Shown here in pieces: positions 10,229 through 21,819 of a stretch of 37,609 nucleotides of DNA. The stretch comes from Mucidula mucida (lineage: Eukaryota; Basidiomycota; Agaricomycetes; Agaricales; Physalacriaceae): positions 1-37,609 of the forward strand of contig JADNYV010000335.1 of assembly GCA_015501055.1 (NCBI GenBank), written 5' to 3'. The first letter of the stretch is position 1. Each line of letters opens with the position of its first letter. The notes beneath the pieces were generated by a model. It did not search any database. It was not told the DNA's origin and was given only the letters and a program-made list of their open reading frames with translations. Both the position numbers and the translations under genes were made by a program.

Positions 10229-10663
10229 CAGTCACACCCATGGCCGCATCTTCTACCAGTCTGAGTCACGACCTGCTGTTGCGTCTTCTTCAATTCACCT
10301 TATGCCGCTTCGCTGCGAGTCCCCATGTATGTATGTTCACAGAACCCCGCTCTTATTCTAGCTCAATCTTATGTTGTCCCGCATCTAGCGATATGAATAG
10401 CTGCGACCATATGCAGAGTCCAGTGCTCAAGCGCCGTCATCCTTCAACATAATTCAATTACCATGCCATAATTGTGCATCGATGAACATGATCCAACCTT
10501 AGTTTTCACTGCCATCATACCTCGCTGCGCTTAACTCAAAGAACCCATGTCACTCTTGCCGGTCTGACGCCGCCATATATATGGACAGTTGTGCAAGATA
10601 CTCCGGTTCCCATCTCTTCCTCAACCCATTACTATTACACATTTCCCCTTCGTGTTCTCTCAC
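10229..10663. other. Intergenic region, promoter side of the CHAT gene
   Basis: About 435 bp between the transposon and the first ATG of the CHAT gene. It holds a TATATAT stretch (10576-10582) and a pyrimidine-rich tract (about 10608-10660) before the start codon, as is common in fungal promoters. No gene is seen. Confidence 0.45.
10576..10582 (+). promoter_or_regulatory. Possible TATA box of the CHAT gene
   Basis: TATATAT stands about 82 bp before the ATG at 10664 and upstream of a C/T-rich tract. Position and context suit a fungal core promoter. Confidence 0.4.
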
Positions 10664-13600
10664 ATGATGCTTGACGAGGCCTCGGAGCGTAGCGGACCTA
10701 ATGAGACCGCGTGCGCAGTCTACACTACAACCAGGTGTGACTTATCAATCTCATCTGGCGTCCCCTGACATCCACCGCCAGCCTCGAAGATGGCAAGATT
10801 ATCGACTGTGAAAGGAAGGCATGCATAGTTGGCGAGGATTTTGATGTCGATGCAAATATTCAGCCCTCGAAGACGAAGGACTCAAGGTCCGCTCAAATGT
10901 TCTTCGTCATTGCACTAGAAAACTAAGGACAATATAGGTGACCAAGGCTTACAATGTACAGTATGTTTTTCCTATACGGTTTATTCAAGATTCTCTAAAC
11001 ATGGTTTCAGACTGTGAGGTCTTTGTTACAGATGAATCGGGGGACCGCTCCCGCCCAGATCCTTCAAAGTTCCTAGTTACGATTGGACGTGACGATCAGA
11101 TATTCATCGTGTTGCCGCTGGACAAGCCGAATACGAAGTCTCCTACCGCTCCATTACTGATGTGAGAGTCTCTGTGGTGCTTTCTTTCGAGAGATCAACC
11201 TAAAAGGATCGTCTTAGGGTCTCTATTGGGACATTTAGTTGTCGATGTCATCGACACAACCACCGCTCTCACTAAATCGGTGCTCATGGACGTTGAGGAC
11301 ATCCTAGCTGCGCAAGATGCTGGTCTAGATCGGCAATTCGCCTACGTCGTAGAGATAGAACGCACGTCTGTCGTGGAGTTCACCTTTTCCTTCACTTCAG
11401 TGCCATACTGCGGTCCACAATTCGTTGGTTTTGAGATTCCTACAGGTATGTTTTCAATTTCGATCAGGCGCTTTCGCAGAATGATAATTGTGTAGATGGT
11501 ATGAGCTATGACGATCTGATACAGTATTACTTGTAGCTTGAACGATTGCTGCAAAGCAATGACCACATCTACCTTGACATCCTTCGACAGAACTTCGATC
11601 GGCTCAGGCGCAAGTGTCATCAACTTGCTCTCCCGAACGTTAACGACAGACTTGACATCCTTGTCCTACTCGCCCGGATATTCAACCATGAATTCCACAA
11701 AATGCCCTGCGAAGCTTTGTATAGGTACTCGCGCGCTCTGTAACAACCTGAGTAACGCCGTGCAGACGTCTCTTGTAGGCGCTCTCGCAGGTCTACCTGA
11801 CAGTGATCATACAAAATTCATCCGCATGTATGAGTTGGGGACTATCCTTGCCACTCAGACAGGGAACTCTTTCAAACCTCCGACCAACGAGGGATCTCTG
11901 ATACGCGGAGTCAACTTGCTGGAGGCGGTGTCAGAGGTGGCCATTGAGTGCTTCAGAACGGCAGACTTGGAGACTATCTTGAAGAGCGCCGTCTCTTTCC
12001 CGGAGTGTCATCCCAACCAGCCGGCATTGCATCTTCTCTCCGACCTCTTCCGCTCACGTTACGAGTTGTATGTGCATCTGTCTGATGTGTACCGCCTTCG
12101 TTATCTCTTGTCTAATGGAGTACTGGACCTCGATGCAACTCTTATGTGTCTCAGCAAGGCGACAGAAATCAAGGATCCTGCCGGCGGTTGGGTATTGTTG
12201 GAGGATCAACCTGCTATTTTGTTCCGGCAGGCTTCATGCCTCTACGAGCGATTTATGATGCAAAGGGAGAAATGTGATTTAGAGCAGGCGAGGGAATGCA
12301 TCGTCGGTGCTCTTTCCGTCGCTTCGGGGGACGTGTTTTATCATGCTTTACATGCGCACATTTTGGCTGCGCGGTACCGGTCACTCGACACTATCGCAGA
12401 TTTGGAACAAGCTATCCAGATCAGTCAAGATCTTATTGACAGTCTCCCCGTCCAGCATCCACTTAGCTCGAACTTGATAATCTCTCTTGTCCCGTTGCTG
12501 GTTCTCCGTTTGAAGACATTCTCTGGCTTGGACTTCAAGGAGTTACCACTGCAATCCATCCCCAATGGTGGGTATTATCAGACAGCAGGGGAGAATTCTG
12601 GGAAGGCACTCAATGAGGTGGACCGTGCTCTAGCGCTCCTGAAACGGCTAGACCCAAAGTTAACGAACGGCCTTCCCAATCAGAGACTTTTGACCAAGTT
12701 CGCATTGACGCTCCAGATGCGCCATCGATTCTCGGGGGGACAAGAAGGATTTGGATATGGCGATCAGCGCTTTGTCCCAGGTCCCGCTCGACAATCGATG
12801 GGAAAACGCCATAGCCTTGCATTTGGGAAAGATGTACGCGATTCGGTACCGATGCGAGGGTGACAGGGCAGATCTTCACTTGGCAATATCTATTCTCTCC
12901 AATGGCGCAAAGGAGCCATCTATTGAGCCTGTCGTGAGATTCCTTACTGCCCGGCTCTGGACGTACTGCGCGAGTCTCTTGGACGGTGATGCACAGGTCT
13001 CCAGTCTCATGGACGCGTACACGACTATGATGTCCATCCTTCCGTCCGTCGCGACAATCGGAATGGCCATATCAGAGCAGCACGACGTTCTTAGGATGAC
13101 GTCGATCAACATCTTGGGAGAACGCCAGACTGACTCGTGGGCATCCATAATTGCGTTGGCCCCGACTGTAGCTGCAGCATTTGCTATCGAACAGGGTTGA
13201 CTCCCTCTGGCTACAGAGTGGCTAGAATCGGGGCAGTCGATAGTTTGGAATCAGTTACTCCAACTACGGATCCCAATGGGCCACGCCATGGAGGACAAGG
13301 AGCTTTGGGAGAGGCTCTCCAAGATTGGGGAAGAGCTTTCTGTTTTGACCACCAGAACTGGCTCCTCTATTCTTCACGAAGACGGCAATGGCACGTTTTC
13401 TGACCATGAAGCAGAAGGACAACGGCGTCGTAGACTCGCTGCGAAGTGGAAGGCGGCTCTTGCGGAAGCGCCGAGTTTGGCCAAGGCTCAAGATTTCGCA
13501 CACCTCTCCGCCGCCGCAACCGATGCTATTCTCGTCATCATCAATTTTGCGCACACGAGATGTGATGCTCTCATCTTATTCCCTTCCCTCGCCGCCGATG

Positions 13601-14741
13601 ATGGCATTCAACATGTTGCTTTGCCGTTACTTTCGTTGAATGAAGTGAAAGACATGCAGGCGAAGTTGACGCGTATTGTCGGGGGTAGGGAAACGAAGTC
13701 CAAGTCTGACTCAGCTCGGAACATACCCCTCCGTTTACAGGCTGGCGAGAACATTGACAGAGGTGCCACGCTGAGAAAGATTCTGCGTATGCTATGGTTC
13801 GCGGTCGCGTTACCGATCATCAGATCTGTAGAATCGGCGATAAACCGCATGACACCGGCACTGCAAGAAGTGAGTATCGCTATCCTATGAATATCAGTAT
13901 TGATTTAATGCTTTTATCTTCAGTCCATCACAAAACACGGGCTACCGCATGTCCGATGGTGCCCAACTGGTCATCTTACGTTCCTTCCTCTGCATGCTGC
14001 AGGCGACTACCACGACAATAGCCCCGACCCGAAGGCGAGGGTGTACCATCATCTCATTTCATCGTATATCCCCACTCTCAACTCTATCGCGAGTCGTATA
14101 CGTATTCCGAATCCTTTTAAATTCGACGAAAGCCCTACTCGAATCCTGGCTGTGTCGTGCGCGAACGTCAAAGGACAAGCAAACATAGGCGGCTCGTCGA
14201 CAGACATTGAACACATCAAGACTCATTGTGCAGAATCCCCACTTTCTGACCTTACAGTGCTCGGCGATAATCAGGCGTCTGCTGGGTCTGTACTGGAGGC
14301 TATGAAGAAAGCCCACTGGTCCACTTTGCGTGCCACGGCATCCAGGACTTGAAGGCGCCTGTACAGAGCGCGTTTCTGCTTGCGAATGAAACAAGGCTGA
14401 CACTCTCCGACATCGCGGTAGTCAACCACCCTCACGCCGAACTGGCATTTCTGGCTGCTTGCGAGACGGCGGAGGGATACGATCAGCTGACATCGGAGTC
14501 GGTGCATCTAGCGGCTGGTATGCTTCTCGCAGGTTATCAAAGCGTCATTGCGACGATGTGGTCGATAAATGATAAAGAGACGGCCAGGATTGTTGTTGAT
14601 TTCTATATGAGGAGAAAGGGTGCTAAGCCTGATTACAGGGAGTCTGCTGTGGCGCTGCATGTCGCGCTTTCGAAGCTGCGAGAAAAGGAGACGACTGAGT
14701 CGGTGCTGTTGTGGATGCCTTTCATTCATATGGGGTTCTAG
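10664..14741 (+). pseudogene. TPR-rich CHAT-domain protein gene, disrupted by two stop codons and two frameshifts
   Basis: Eight exons fit by phase: 10664-10734, 10782-10886, 10947-10960, 11011-11161, 11207-11445, 11496-11724 (or 11739), 11804-13869 and 13924-14741. An intact form would be about 1230 aa. The N-terminal third is poorly known (possibly C2-like, ending in SVPYCGPQFVGFEIP). The middle is a helical TPR array (KDLDMAISALSQ; ADLHLAISILS). The C-terminus is a CHAT domain, a caspase/separase-like fold: LPHVRWCPTGHLTFLPLHAAG, the catalytic His in HFACHG and the catalytic Cys in LAACETAEG. Four lesions are seen: TAG at 11534-11536, one extra base in the G6 run 12733-12738, TGA at 13198-13200, and one missing base at 14318-14320 just before HFACHG. 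CHAT proteins are numerous in mushrooms and are suspected proteases in cell death or conflict. Two lesions could be sequencing errors; the stops are less easily explained that way. Confidence 0.8.
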
Positions 14742-16423
14742 CTTGGCAGTGTTTTCATGCTTTCTACTAATGGGTATCAACACTATAGTCGCGTAACTAT
14801 AAGCATGCTGAGTTTCAGGCCTTGTACTACTTGTGATGGCTTCCGAGAGTGTGTCGCTTCTCAGGACTGTAAAGACTCACACGTCCTGACGTTTTCCTCA
14901 GAAGCAATACTGAAGCAATGTCTTCTCGGTGTTTAAGCTTGCACTGCACCGGACTTAACGAGAAAACATCCACGGAGTCGCGATCACCGGTGCCGCTGAT
15001 CTCCGCTGCTCGATATTGAGTTTTGTGGGTCCGCGCGCAGAACAAAAGGTGTTATCAACGTCTCTTTCTTCATATAATCTGTAGCACTGCCTGCAATCAT
15101 ATCCATTTTTTTTGGCTTCTTGGTTCAATGCTAGGCAATTTCGTGTCGGCGATGGCCGTTCAGGAAGTATGAACACGTTTCCAGTTGAAATATGAACATC
15201 TCATCTAACTGAATTACAAGATAACTTCATAGACGTTTGGGACATGCATTTTCTTTACTACAAGGCTGCTCGCAACTTGTAACAAATATGCATCCTAGAT
15301 GATTGCAGAATGCTCGACGCCACAGTGTGGCGTTTGTAGTTATCTATTGCCAAAAGTCATAGCGGCCTTGGTTCTTACATCACATGCTTTGTGTAACCCT
15401 TCTTTGCGCTTTCCACTGAGGGAATCCAAGAAACTCTCAGCAGGAAAATGGACTGGATCCCGACCGTATCCCGGGCGCGCCGCTGTTGGCAGCCGTAGCC
15501 ATCTAGATGAAAAATCAAATGCAAACCATACGAGAAGATGCTACGCAAAACCTGCAAGTAGACTTCAGACGTCATAGTACAGTATGACGGCAGAAAGATT
15601 GCCACTGAGCCGCCGAGGAGGAAGAAACATGGCTCTCGGGAGTCACACTATAAACTTTCTCCCAAGTCTCGCAGAGTACGCTAAAAGAGACATGTCGCAT
15701 GCAAGTAAATTCGGGTCTCATGAGCGCATCGGCAAGATGTTCCCATGGGACATGGATGGGATCAGACTCTGTAGGCTTGTCAGAGGCGCTAATCGCGATA
15801 GAAACATCCTCAAGGCAAGAGAATACGCGGGGGAGGTGAGAGAGACCTAATATAGAACAAACACGTGTTCACGGGCGACACTGAAAAGTAAAGAGAGTGT
15901 TCCTGCCACTGATGTAACCACGAGCAGGCGGACAAAGGATGATTTGACGAAAAATGTTTTTCTGCGCCCTCGGACGAAAGGATTTGGAAAACAGAGCACA
16001 AGCACGCAAAGAAGGTGTGTTTGAGCTTTGAATGTATGTACTCGGGCCGCCTGGGAGGAGCCACTTGGTCGATTATAGCGTCAATGATTTCCTCAGTCCT
16101 GTGGTAGCGCGGCGATGCGCCCGGGTGATTTTACATTCATCAAGCCTGAGAAACAGTTCAGTGAGCTATGAAAGTGCGCAGAACGCGTGACTAACTTGAC
16201 TAGAGGTGGTGGCTCAAGAGTCAATGGTGGGTGGTAAGAAACGACGTTGGACGGCAATTACGGGCCGGTGACCGAAAATTGGGTCACTTCAAGATCCATT
16301 GTCGATAGCAGCCTACCCAGGCCCTTTACGAGCCAGCTCTCCTCGTCAGCACAGTAAACATTTCCTCGTAAGTAAGATTGGTACATGTCCAAGCCTAGAT
16401 AAGCGACAGATAATCATTATACA
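14742..16423. other. Intergenic region, no gene recognised
   Basis: About 1.7 kb between the converging ends of the CHAT gene and the metallopeptidase gene. Open frames are all under 95 codons on both strands and none resembles a known family. No clear repeat was seen. Confidence 0.5.
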
Positions 16424-17799
16424 CTAATCCTCAGAGGGGTTGTTCTCAGCAAAGTACTCATGGTTATCGGCATTGTCGATGGCACTGTCTGGGTCACTTT
16501 TGGCCAGACTCTTGGCGCCAGACTGTCCGTAAACATGATCATCCGTACCACCAATGATAGTGAAGTGCGACGACTCGTGGATAAGTGTACCACCCTATAA
16601 ATCCAGAGTCAGTTGCTGTAGCGACTCGCAGTAAACAGATAAATGTACCCGAGAATCCGTTCCTGTGGTTGTTGTGTCCCAGAACACACCTATAGTCACC
16701 CGTAGTCAGCCTACTATCAAGCCGCAGCAAGTTCGGTATATAACATACCGCACAGGTAGATGGTCCCAAACCTGGTCAATCGTCAGCACACGGTTTGACA
16801 AGAACACAGAGGGACGTACTGATCGGGGTAGACATACGCGTAGACATCGCTGTCCGTGCAAGTACAGTCATATGTGTAGTCCGCATATGGGTGGTCAAGC
16901 ATGTTGGAATAGTGCTCGGTAACAGTGCTATGGCGACTATCAGTGAACTCTCCAAACCAGGTGACATATCGGTCGGTTGATGCGGTGTTGGAGTTGAGAT
17001 ACCTGTCGTCGTAGACCGGTGAATATAATTGCACTGAAAAGGTTAGATGCAAGGACATACGACGAGGATTCTTCGGCGTATGTCTGAGCAGCTGCTGCGG
17101 CTTCCACCAAGGTAGATTGTTCATCACTGCTACACCCGTTGTAGTCGATACGTTTTCTCAAGTTGGAGCGACGCGCGACAGACAGCTGTCCAGAAATCTT
17201 GGCAGTGTGGGTCGATGTCGTCGCCTTGATGGTGGACAACGCGCCACTTTCGTCAACGACGGTGAAGAGAGCGTTGGGAGAGATGGTGTACGCGGATTCG
17301 CCAGACCGCGAGAAGTTGTACGCGTCGCCCACTATAGAATCACGCTTCAGTAAAAATGCTACCTGTCGAATTATATGAACATACGATTGTGATCAATGGT
17401 GACGGAAGCACCGGGCGCTAGAACTGTGAAAGACGAGTCCGAGTTCTTAGCAGCGACCTGTTCCGGTATGTATTTGACCTTGATGCCGTTGAAGGCGGGC
17501 ACAGCGCCCGACGCGCTAGAGATGCCAAAACTGTTTGTCGCGTACGGCGACAACAGTGACGTTGGCTCGTTGAGAATCTTCAGAGTCTCATCACCAGTAT
17601 TGGTGAGGGTAGCGGATACGCCGAGATTCGCGACATCGACAACCGAATCGACGCCTGTTCAAAATGATTAGCATAAACGTCGTCGTCTTGGCTTGCAAGA
17701 CTTGCCTGACAAAGTAAGGGACAACCCAGGTGCAGCTGAAGCTGTGATCGCAGAGAGAGTGAACGCGGTCAAGAAAGAGCGCACGGAGGGAGAGAACAT
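16424..17799 (-). CDS. Secreted M35 metallopeptidase (deuterolysin/peptidyl-Lys metalloendopeptidase type)
   Basis: Seven exons, read on the minus strand: 17799-17706, 17654-17385, 17331-17061, 17002-16820, 16771-16749, 16689-16649 and 16594-16424, giving 350 aa. Residues 1-23 (MFSPSVRSFLTAFTLSAITA) form a signal peptide. A propeptide follows to the dibasic RKR (near residue 185), a likely Kex2-type site, and the mature domain starts IDYNGCSSDEQ. The zinc site is HESSH, followed by GGTDDHVYG, where the Asp should be the third (aspzincin) ligand. The mature Lys-N-type pattern continues with RYVTWFGEF, DCTCTDSDVYAYVYPD and NADNHEYFAENNP. The enzyme should be exported to digest protein; Lys-N relatives cut before lysine. 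The first intron (17655-17705) has a GC donor (G|GCAAGT). Exons 5 and 6 are only 23 and 41 nt. Confidence 0.93.
17655..17705 (-). other. GC-AG intron in the metallopeptidase gene
   Basis: On the minus strand the intron opens with GCAAGT after ...TTGTCAG and closes with GAACAG, with a branch-like GCTAAT inside. Only this GC donor keeps the phase needed to join the signal-peptide exon to the propeptide; the nearby GT dinucleotides give the wrong phase. Confidence 0.75.
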
Positions 17800-19389
17800 T
17801 GTTGGCGAGGCTGATGTCTATCTGTAAAATAGGCAGACGTCTTTATAGCATGAACGAATACACCGGGTGATGTTCGGCATTGGTAACATCAACCCAGTCA
17901 GATGTATGGCGATGCTCCAACGGCGCGTGCTGGACAGCCTGGACGATATGGAAAGAGTTTCGTTAGACCCTGCAAGCAAACGGATTGGGACAACTCGCAG
18001 GCTTCTGGTCGCATGAGGACCCCGGGGAAGCGGAGTTTAGCGCGAAATAAGCACGGCGGTACCGCATGGTGAGCTAATTCTGGGGTGTGTGTGGAGGAGT
18101 GCTTCCACAATCAAAGAAGCGCATGGCGGTGAATTCCGCATGCATCTCTATGCATCTCCGGAAGCCGGTCTCCGATATTTCGTGTGATATATGAAGGAAG
18201 CAGCGATAGAAACTTGTTGAACTGTCAGCAGTGCCGTGAAACGCGACAGGCTTCAACATTTGGGACGGTAGGCGTACCCAGCGTAGGCCGCTAGATCTCG
18301 GTCTATAAGCCAGTCGGGCGCGTAGGCCAGACGTAGGCAGAGGTGGAAAAGGCAGCAAATACAGAGGTAGCCTTGCTTGCCGGCGCCATGCTTCATTCTG
18401 GTATTGTAGTAGAGTCGGAAGTCGATCGTATATTTGTTTGTGACAGCTTGCACGGTCCATCTTTCTTTCTTTCTTGTATGCTGTATTGAACAACGAATCT
18501 GTACAGCAAGTGAGATGGCCAACGGATGATGTGTGATCCCTATCACCGCCTCATAGAACCTAGCTATATACTTGTTTCCCCGCTATCAGCTTGACTGAGA
18601 ACTCATACTGTTGAAACGTAGATGCATATGGCGCGTGAAGACCACGTTCCAGATAAGGGCTATTCAACATGAAGTGACTAGAGCACTTGTTGCACTGATT
18701 GCATCATATTAGCATCAACGGGCGCAAGAGCTTGAGCGCGTTCGGTACTGAACGTAGACCTTTCAGTCACTCAGACAAATCATACTGTGCTCGACAGATC
18801 TCGGTCCGTTCCAGGATAATCTTCTCCCGTCGTCAAACCCTTGATAGCTCTGAGTCTGGCTAGTATAAGGAATCGGATCAACCGCGCTCACATAGTAAAG
18901 GCTCGTGTGAGATCGGAACTACACGAAATACAGTAATCAACTTGGCCAACTCTGGGCTGAAAGCTATGGCTCGTTGCATACATCAGCGACTGGAATTCGA
19001 AGACCGTACGTCTAAATCTACTGGTGTAGTATATACCTTCCCCTTCGATAGAATCGATACTATGTAGTTCAGTTCGAATGTTCCTGTCAAGTTGAAGTTG
19101 TCCCAATGACAGTAAGGCATCGCGCGTTTGCTGCAAGATCGACTCAAATTATCAGAATATGTGGCCTCCAGTAGAATTGAGACATTGACTGCAATGATTT
19201 CGTCCTACCGACTCCCGAGTAAGTTAAGGTAGTTGGTGGATCCGGATATGGCTAGGACCGAGCCGAGCGCCAATCAGAGAGCGAGAATCACATTCTGATC
19301 GCTTTGCCGTCTGTCCGTGGGTGCGTCGGTCGTTGTACTCGCCCATAAAGCATGGTGCAACTCTTCAACCGACCGCCATCATCCTTCCA
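17800..19389. other. Divergent intergenic region between peptidase and acyl-CoA dehydrogenase genes
   Basis: About 1.6 kb with the promoters of two divergently transcribed genes. The only features I see are the peptidase TATA box and a short TTTC repeat near 18460-18475. Open frames reach 139 codons (18074-18493, minus) but look unrelated to any family. Confidence 0.45.
17842..17847 (-). promoter_or_regulatory. TATA box of the metallopeptidase gene
   Basis: On the minus strand TATAAA (within GCTATAAAGACG) lies 42 bp before the ATG at 17799. Confidence 0.6.
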
Positions 19390-21819
19390 ATGGCGACCAA
19401 TGATCTCAAACAGTTTACCAAAGACGAAGTAGCTACGGTAGGCGCTGAACGCATCAACAAAAACAAGTAACTGATGTTCTGGGTAGCACAACAAAGCTGA
19501 CGATTTAGTGCGTTCACTTTTATGTACAATCTCATTCAAATGTTGACCGTAGCATCCAGTGGGTCGTTATCAACGCCAAAGTCTACAACTTGACGCGTTT
19601 CAAGGACATGCACCCCGGTGGTGCCGCTGTTTTGCTGGACGAGGAAGTAGGTGCGTTCTCGGCGCTTGTGACGCGAAACTTCTGCTGATACCAGTGCAAA
19701 AGCTGGTCAAGATGCGACAGAGGCGTTCTTCAGCCTCCATCTGATGGAGGTGCTCGACAAACCCCAATATCAGCGCTTGCAAGTCGGCGTCATTGCAGGC
19801 GAGGAGCCCTCTATACGCGCCCACAGTTTTGGGGCCATCAGCAATGTCCCATACGCGGAGCCAACTTGGCTCTCACCCGGCTACCACAGCCCATACTTCA
19901 CCGAAGTCTGCTGCTCTTGCATCGCCACAAACACGTCTTCTGATCCTTACTCAGAACCATAGGCAGTTCCAACAAGAGGTCCGCAAAATCGTCGATGAAT
20001 TCATCACACCCGATGCAATGGTACCTTCCCATCCCTCAGCCTTACTCCAGTCGTCTGAAACTGTGTCAGATACATGAAGACGATGGTAAACGACCTTCTC
20101 AATCCGTGCTTGACAAGATGGCGTATGTGCTAGTTCTGATCTTGTTCGGTATACATTTATCGTGACGCTCCTCTAAGAGAACTCGAGCTCCATGCTATGC
20201 GTTTGGGCCCTGGGAAACATCTAAAAGGTCGCAAACTTATGAATGGTCTGGTAAAGCCGGAGGAGTTCGACTATTTCCATGAGGCATGTCTCCTTACCTC
20301 TTCTTTCAAGCGTCTCTTGAACATTGTTTTCTTGATAGTTGATCATCACTCAAGAAGTTGCTCGCTGTAATGCTCGTGGATATGGTGATGGTGCGTCACT
20401 CTAGAACACTTATCTCCTCCAGACATTGTTGATGTTGCTCTAAAGGTCTCATGAGTGGAACTGTCATTGGTTTACCTCCCGTTCTCAATTTCGGAAGTGA
20501 AGAACTCAAAGCGAAACTCTTACCTGACATATTCGCTGCCAGGAAGTTCATCTGTCTCGCTGTTTCGGAGGCTCAGGCGGGCAGCGATGTGTTCGGTTTG
20601 CAGACGACAGCAGTCAAGACAGAGGATGGCAAGTACTGGATTATCAACGGCACGTTCGGTTTTTATTTTCGCTTGCAATGCGCCTTACGCGACTATTCAT
20701 TGAAGGTACGAAGAAATGGATCACCAACGCAACGTGAGTTTATCATCGTCCTCTTACCACCATCCTGACCACGCACCAGTTTCTCCGATTACTTCACTGT
20801 CGGATGCAAGACCGAGGATGGCTTTACAGTTATACTTGTCGAACGTGGCGAAGGTGTCGAGACACGTCCTATCAAGACAAGCTATTCCAGTTCCGCCGGA
20901 ACAGGTTTTGTTACATTTGACAATGTAAAAGTGCCAGTGGGAAACACGCTCGGTGAAGAAGGGGGCGGCATTTTTGTTATGCTCAGGTCGGTTCAGAACG
21001 TTATTTGCCTTCTGAGAAACGTGTTAAAGCATTGCAGCAACTTCAATCATGAACGATGGGTAATGTGTTGCTCTTCTGCGCGCAGCCAACGCAGTGTTAG
21101 TAAGTCGCATTTGCTTCTCGATAGAGCTGCCCTGACATTCGCACAGCCGAGGCATGTCTTCAGTGAGGAATTCGGCGCAATGAATCGAAACCAAGTGTTG
21201 ACGTAGCTACAGATGGACATCGCAACGGAAGGCGTTTGGAAAGCCCTTGAACGCGCAGGCTGTCATCAGAAACAAAATCGCCGCCATGATATCGAGATGC
21301 GAGAGTGAGTTCGCCGACGATTGATAACACGAGTTTAAGCTTATTGGGATGTCAGGCGTACAAAGCTGGCTCGAGAATATCACGTATCAGATGTGCAACA
21401 TGGTGCGCTCGTTTTTTCCTCTCCCTTCCCTATTCGAGTCTCAGTCCAGCTTCCAGTCCTACAGACAGCAATCGACTAAATTAGCTGGGTAAACGGTCTT
21501 TGGTAGTCCCTCTGACATCGGCATTAACTTCCTGCTAGACAAATCGCGTTCTTGAAGAGCTACTCGACATCATGCGCCCAAGATACGGCGAGAGACGCCG
21601 TCCAGATATTTGGAGGGCGCGGTATCACGCAGTCTGGTATGGGCAAGACGATTGAGCATGTGAGTACGCCAACGGTTTTGCCCCCCGTCTATACTCATCA
21701 GTCACTAGTATCACCGTACGGTACCTTTCGATGCATTATTGGGTGGAGCAGAGGATGTTCTAAGTGATTTAGGTGTACGGCAAGCTCTTAGGGACATGCC
21801 GCAGGATTCGAGGCTTTGA
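19390..21819 (+). CDS. Cytochrome b5-acyl-CoA dehydrogenase fusion protein
   Basis: I reconstruct 18 exons and 17 introns (44-56 bp each) encoding 521 aa. Exons: 19390-19437, 19487-19507, 19560-19650, 19703-19905, 19955-20020, 20070-20122, 20178-20283, 20339-20390, 20446-20649, 20706-20733, 20780-20986, 21038-21099, 21147-21162, 21207-21304, 21356-21402, 21457-21488, 21539-21659, 21709-21819. Residues 1-80 are a cytochrome b5 heme domain: THNKADDLWVVINAKVYNL, axial His in MHPGG and second His in FFSLH. The rest is a flavin acyl-CoA dehydrogenase: LPPVLNFGSEELK, ISEA-like VSEAQAGSD, WITNAT, FNHERWVMCCSSAR, DAVQIFGGRGITQSGMG and LLGGAEDVL, where the Glu may be the catalytic base. It should oxidise acyl-CoAs in beta-oxidation, passing electrons to heme; fungi are known to carry this fusion. 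Exons 2 (21 nt) and 13 (16 nt) are micro-exons. Introns 7 and 9 have GC donors. No frameshift is needed. Confidence 0.92.
20284..20338 (+). other. GC-AG intron 7 of the acyl-CoA dehydrogenase gene
   Basis: The exon ends ...TTCCATGAG and the intron opens GCATGT and closes TTGATAG. Joining gives FHELIITQEVAR, a conserved run in this family; no GT donor nearby gives that frame. Confidence 0.75.
20650..20705 (+). other. GC-AG intron 9 of the acyl-CoA dehydrogenase gene
   Basis: The intron opens GCACGT after ATCAACG and closes TTGAAG, joining to WIINGTKKWITNAT, the expected conserved sequence. A GT donor seven bases downstream (GTTTTT) would also keep frame but inserts Thr-Phe-Gly and is a weak site. 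Confidence 0.65.

Noticed and set aside
13198..13200. In-frame TGA in the CHAT gene as a possible selenocysteine codon.
   Set aside because: Fungi of this group are not known to use selenocysteine, and the position is not catalytic. A nonsense change is simpler.
13196..13216. A GT...AG segment of about 21 bp spanning the TGA could be read as an intron.
   Set aside because: It is far shorter than any other intron in the window, and removing it would delete conserved residues.
20657..20705. A GT donor (GTTTTT) for intron 9 of the acyl-CoA dehydrogenase in place of the GC donor.
   Set aside because: It keeps frame but is a poor donor and inserts Thr-Phe-Gly into a strongly conserved run. The GC donor GCACGT is preferred, though not proven.
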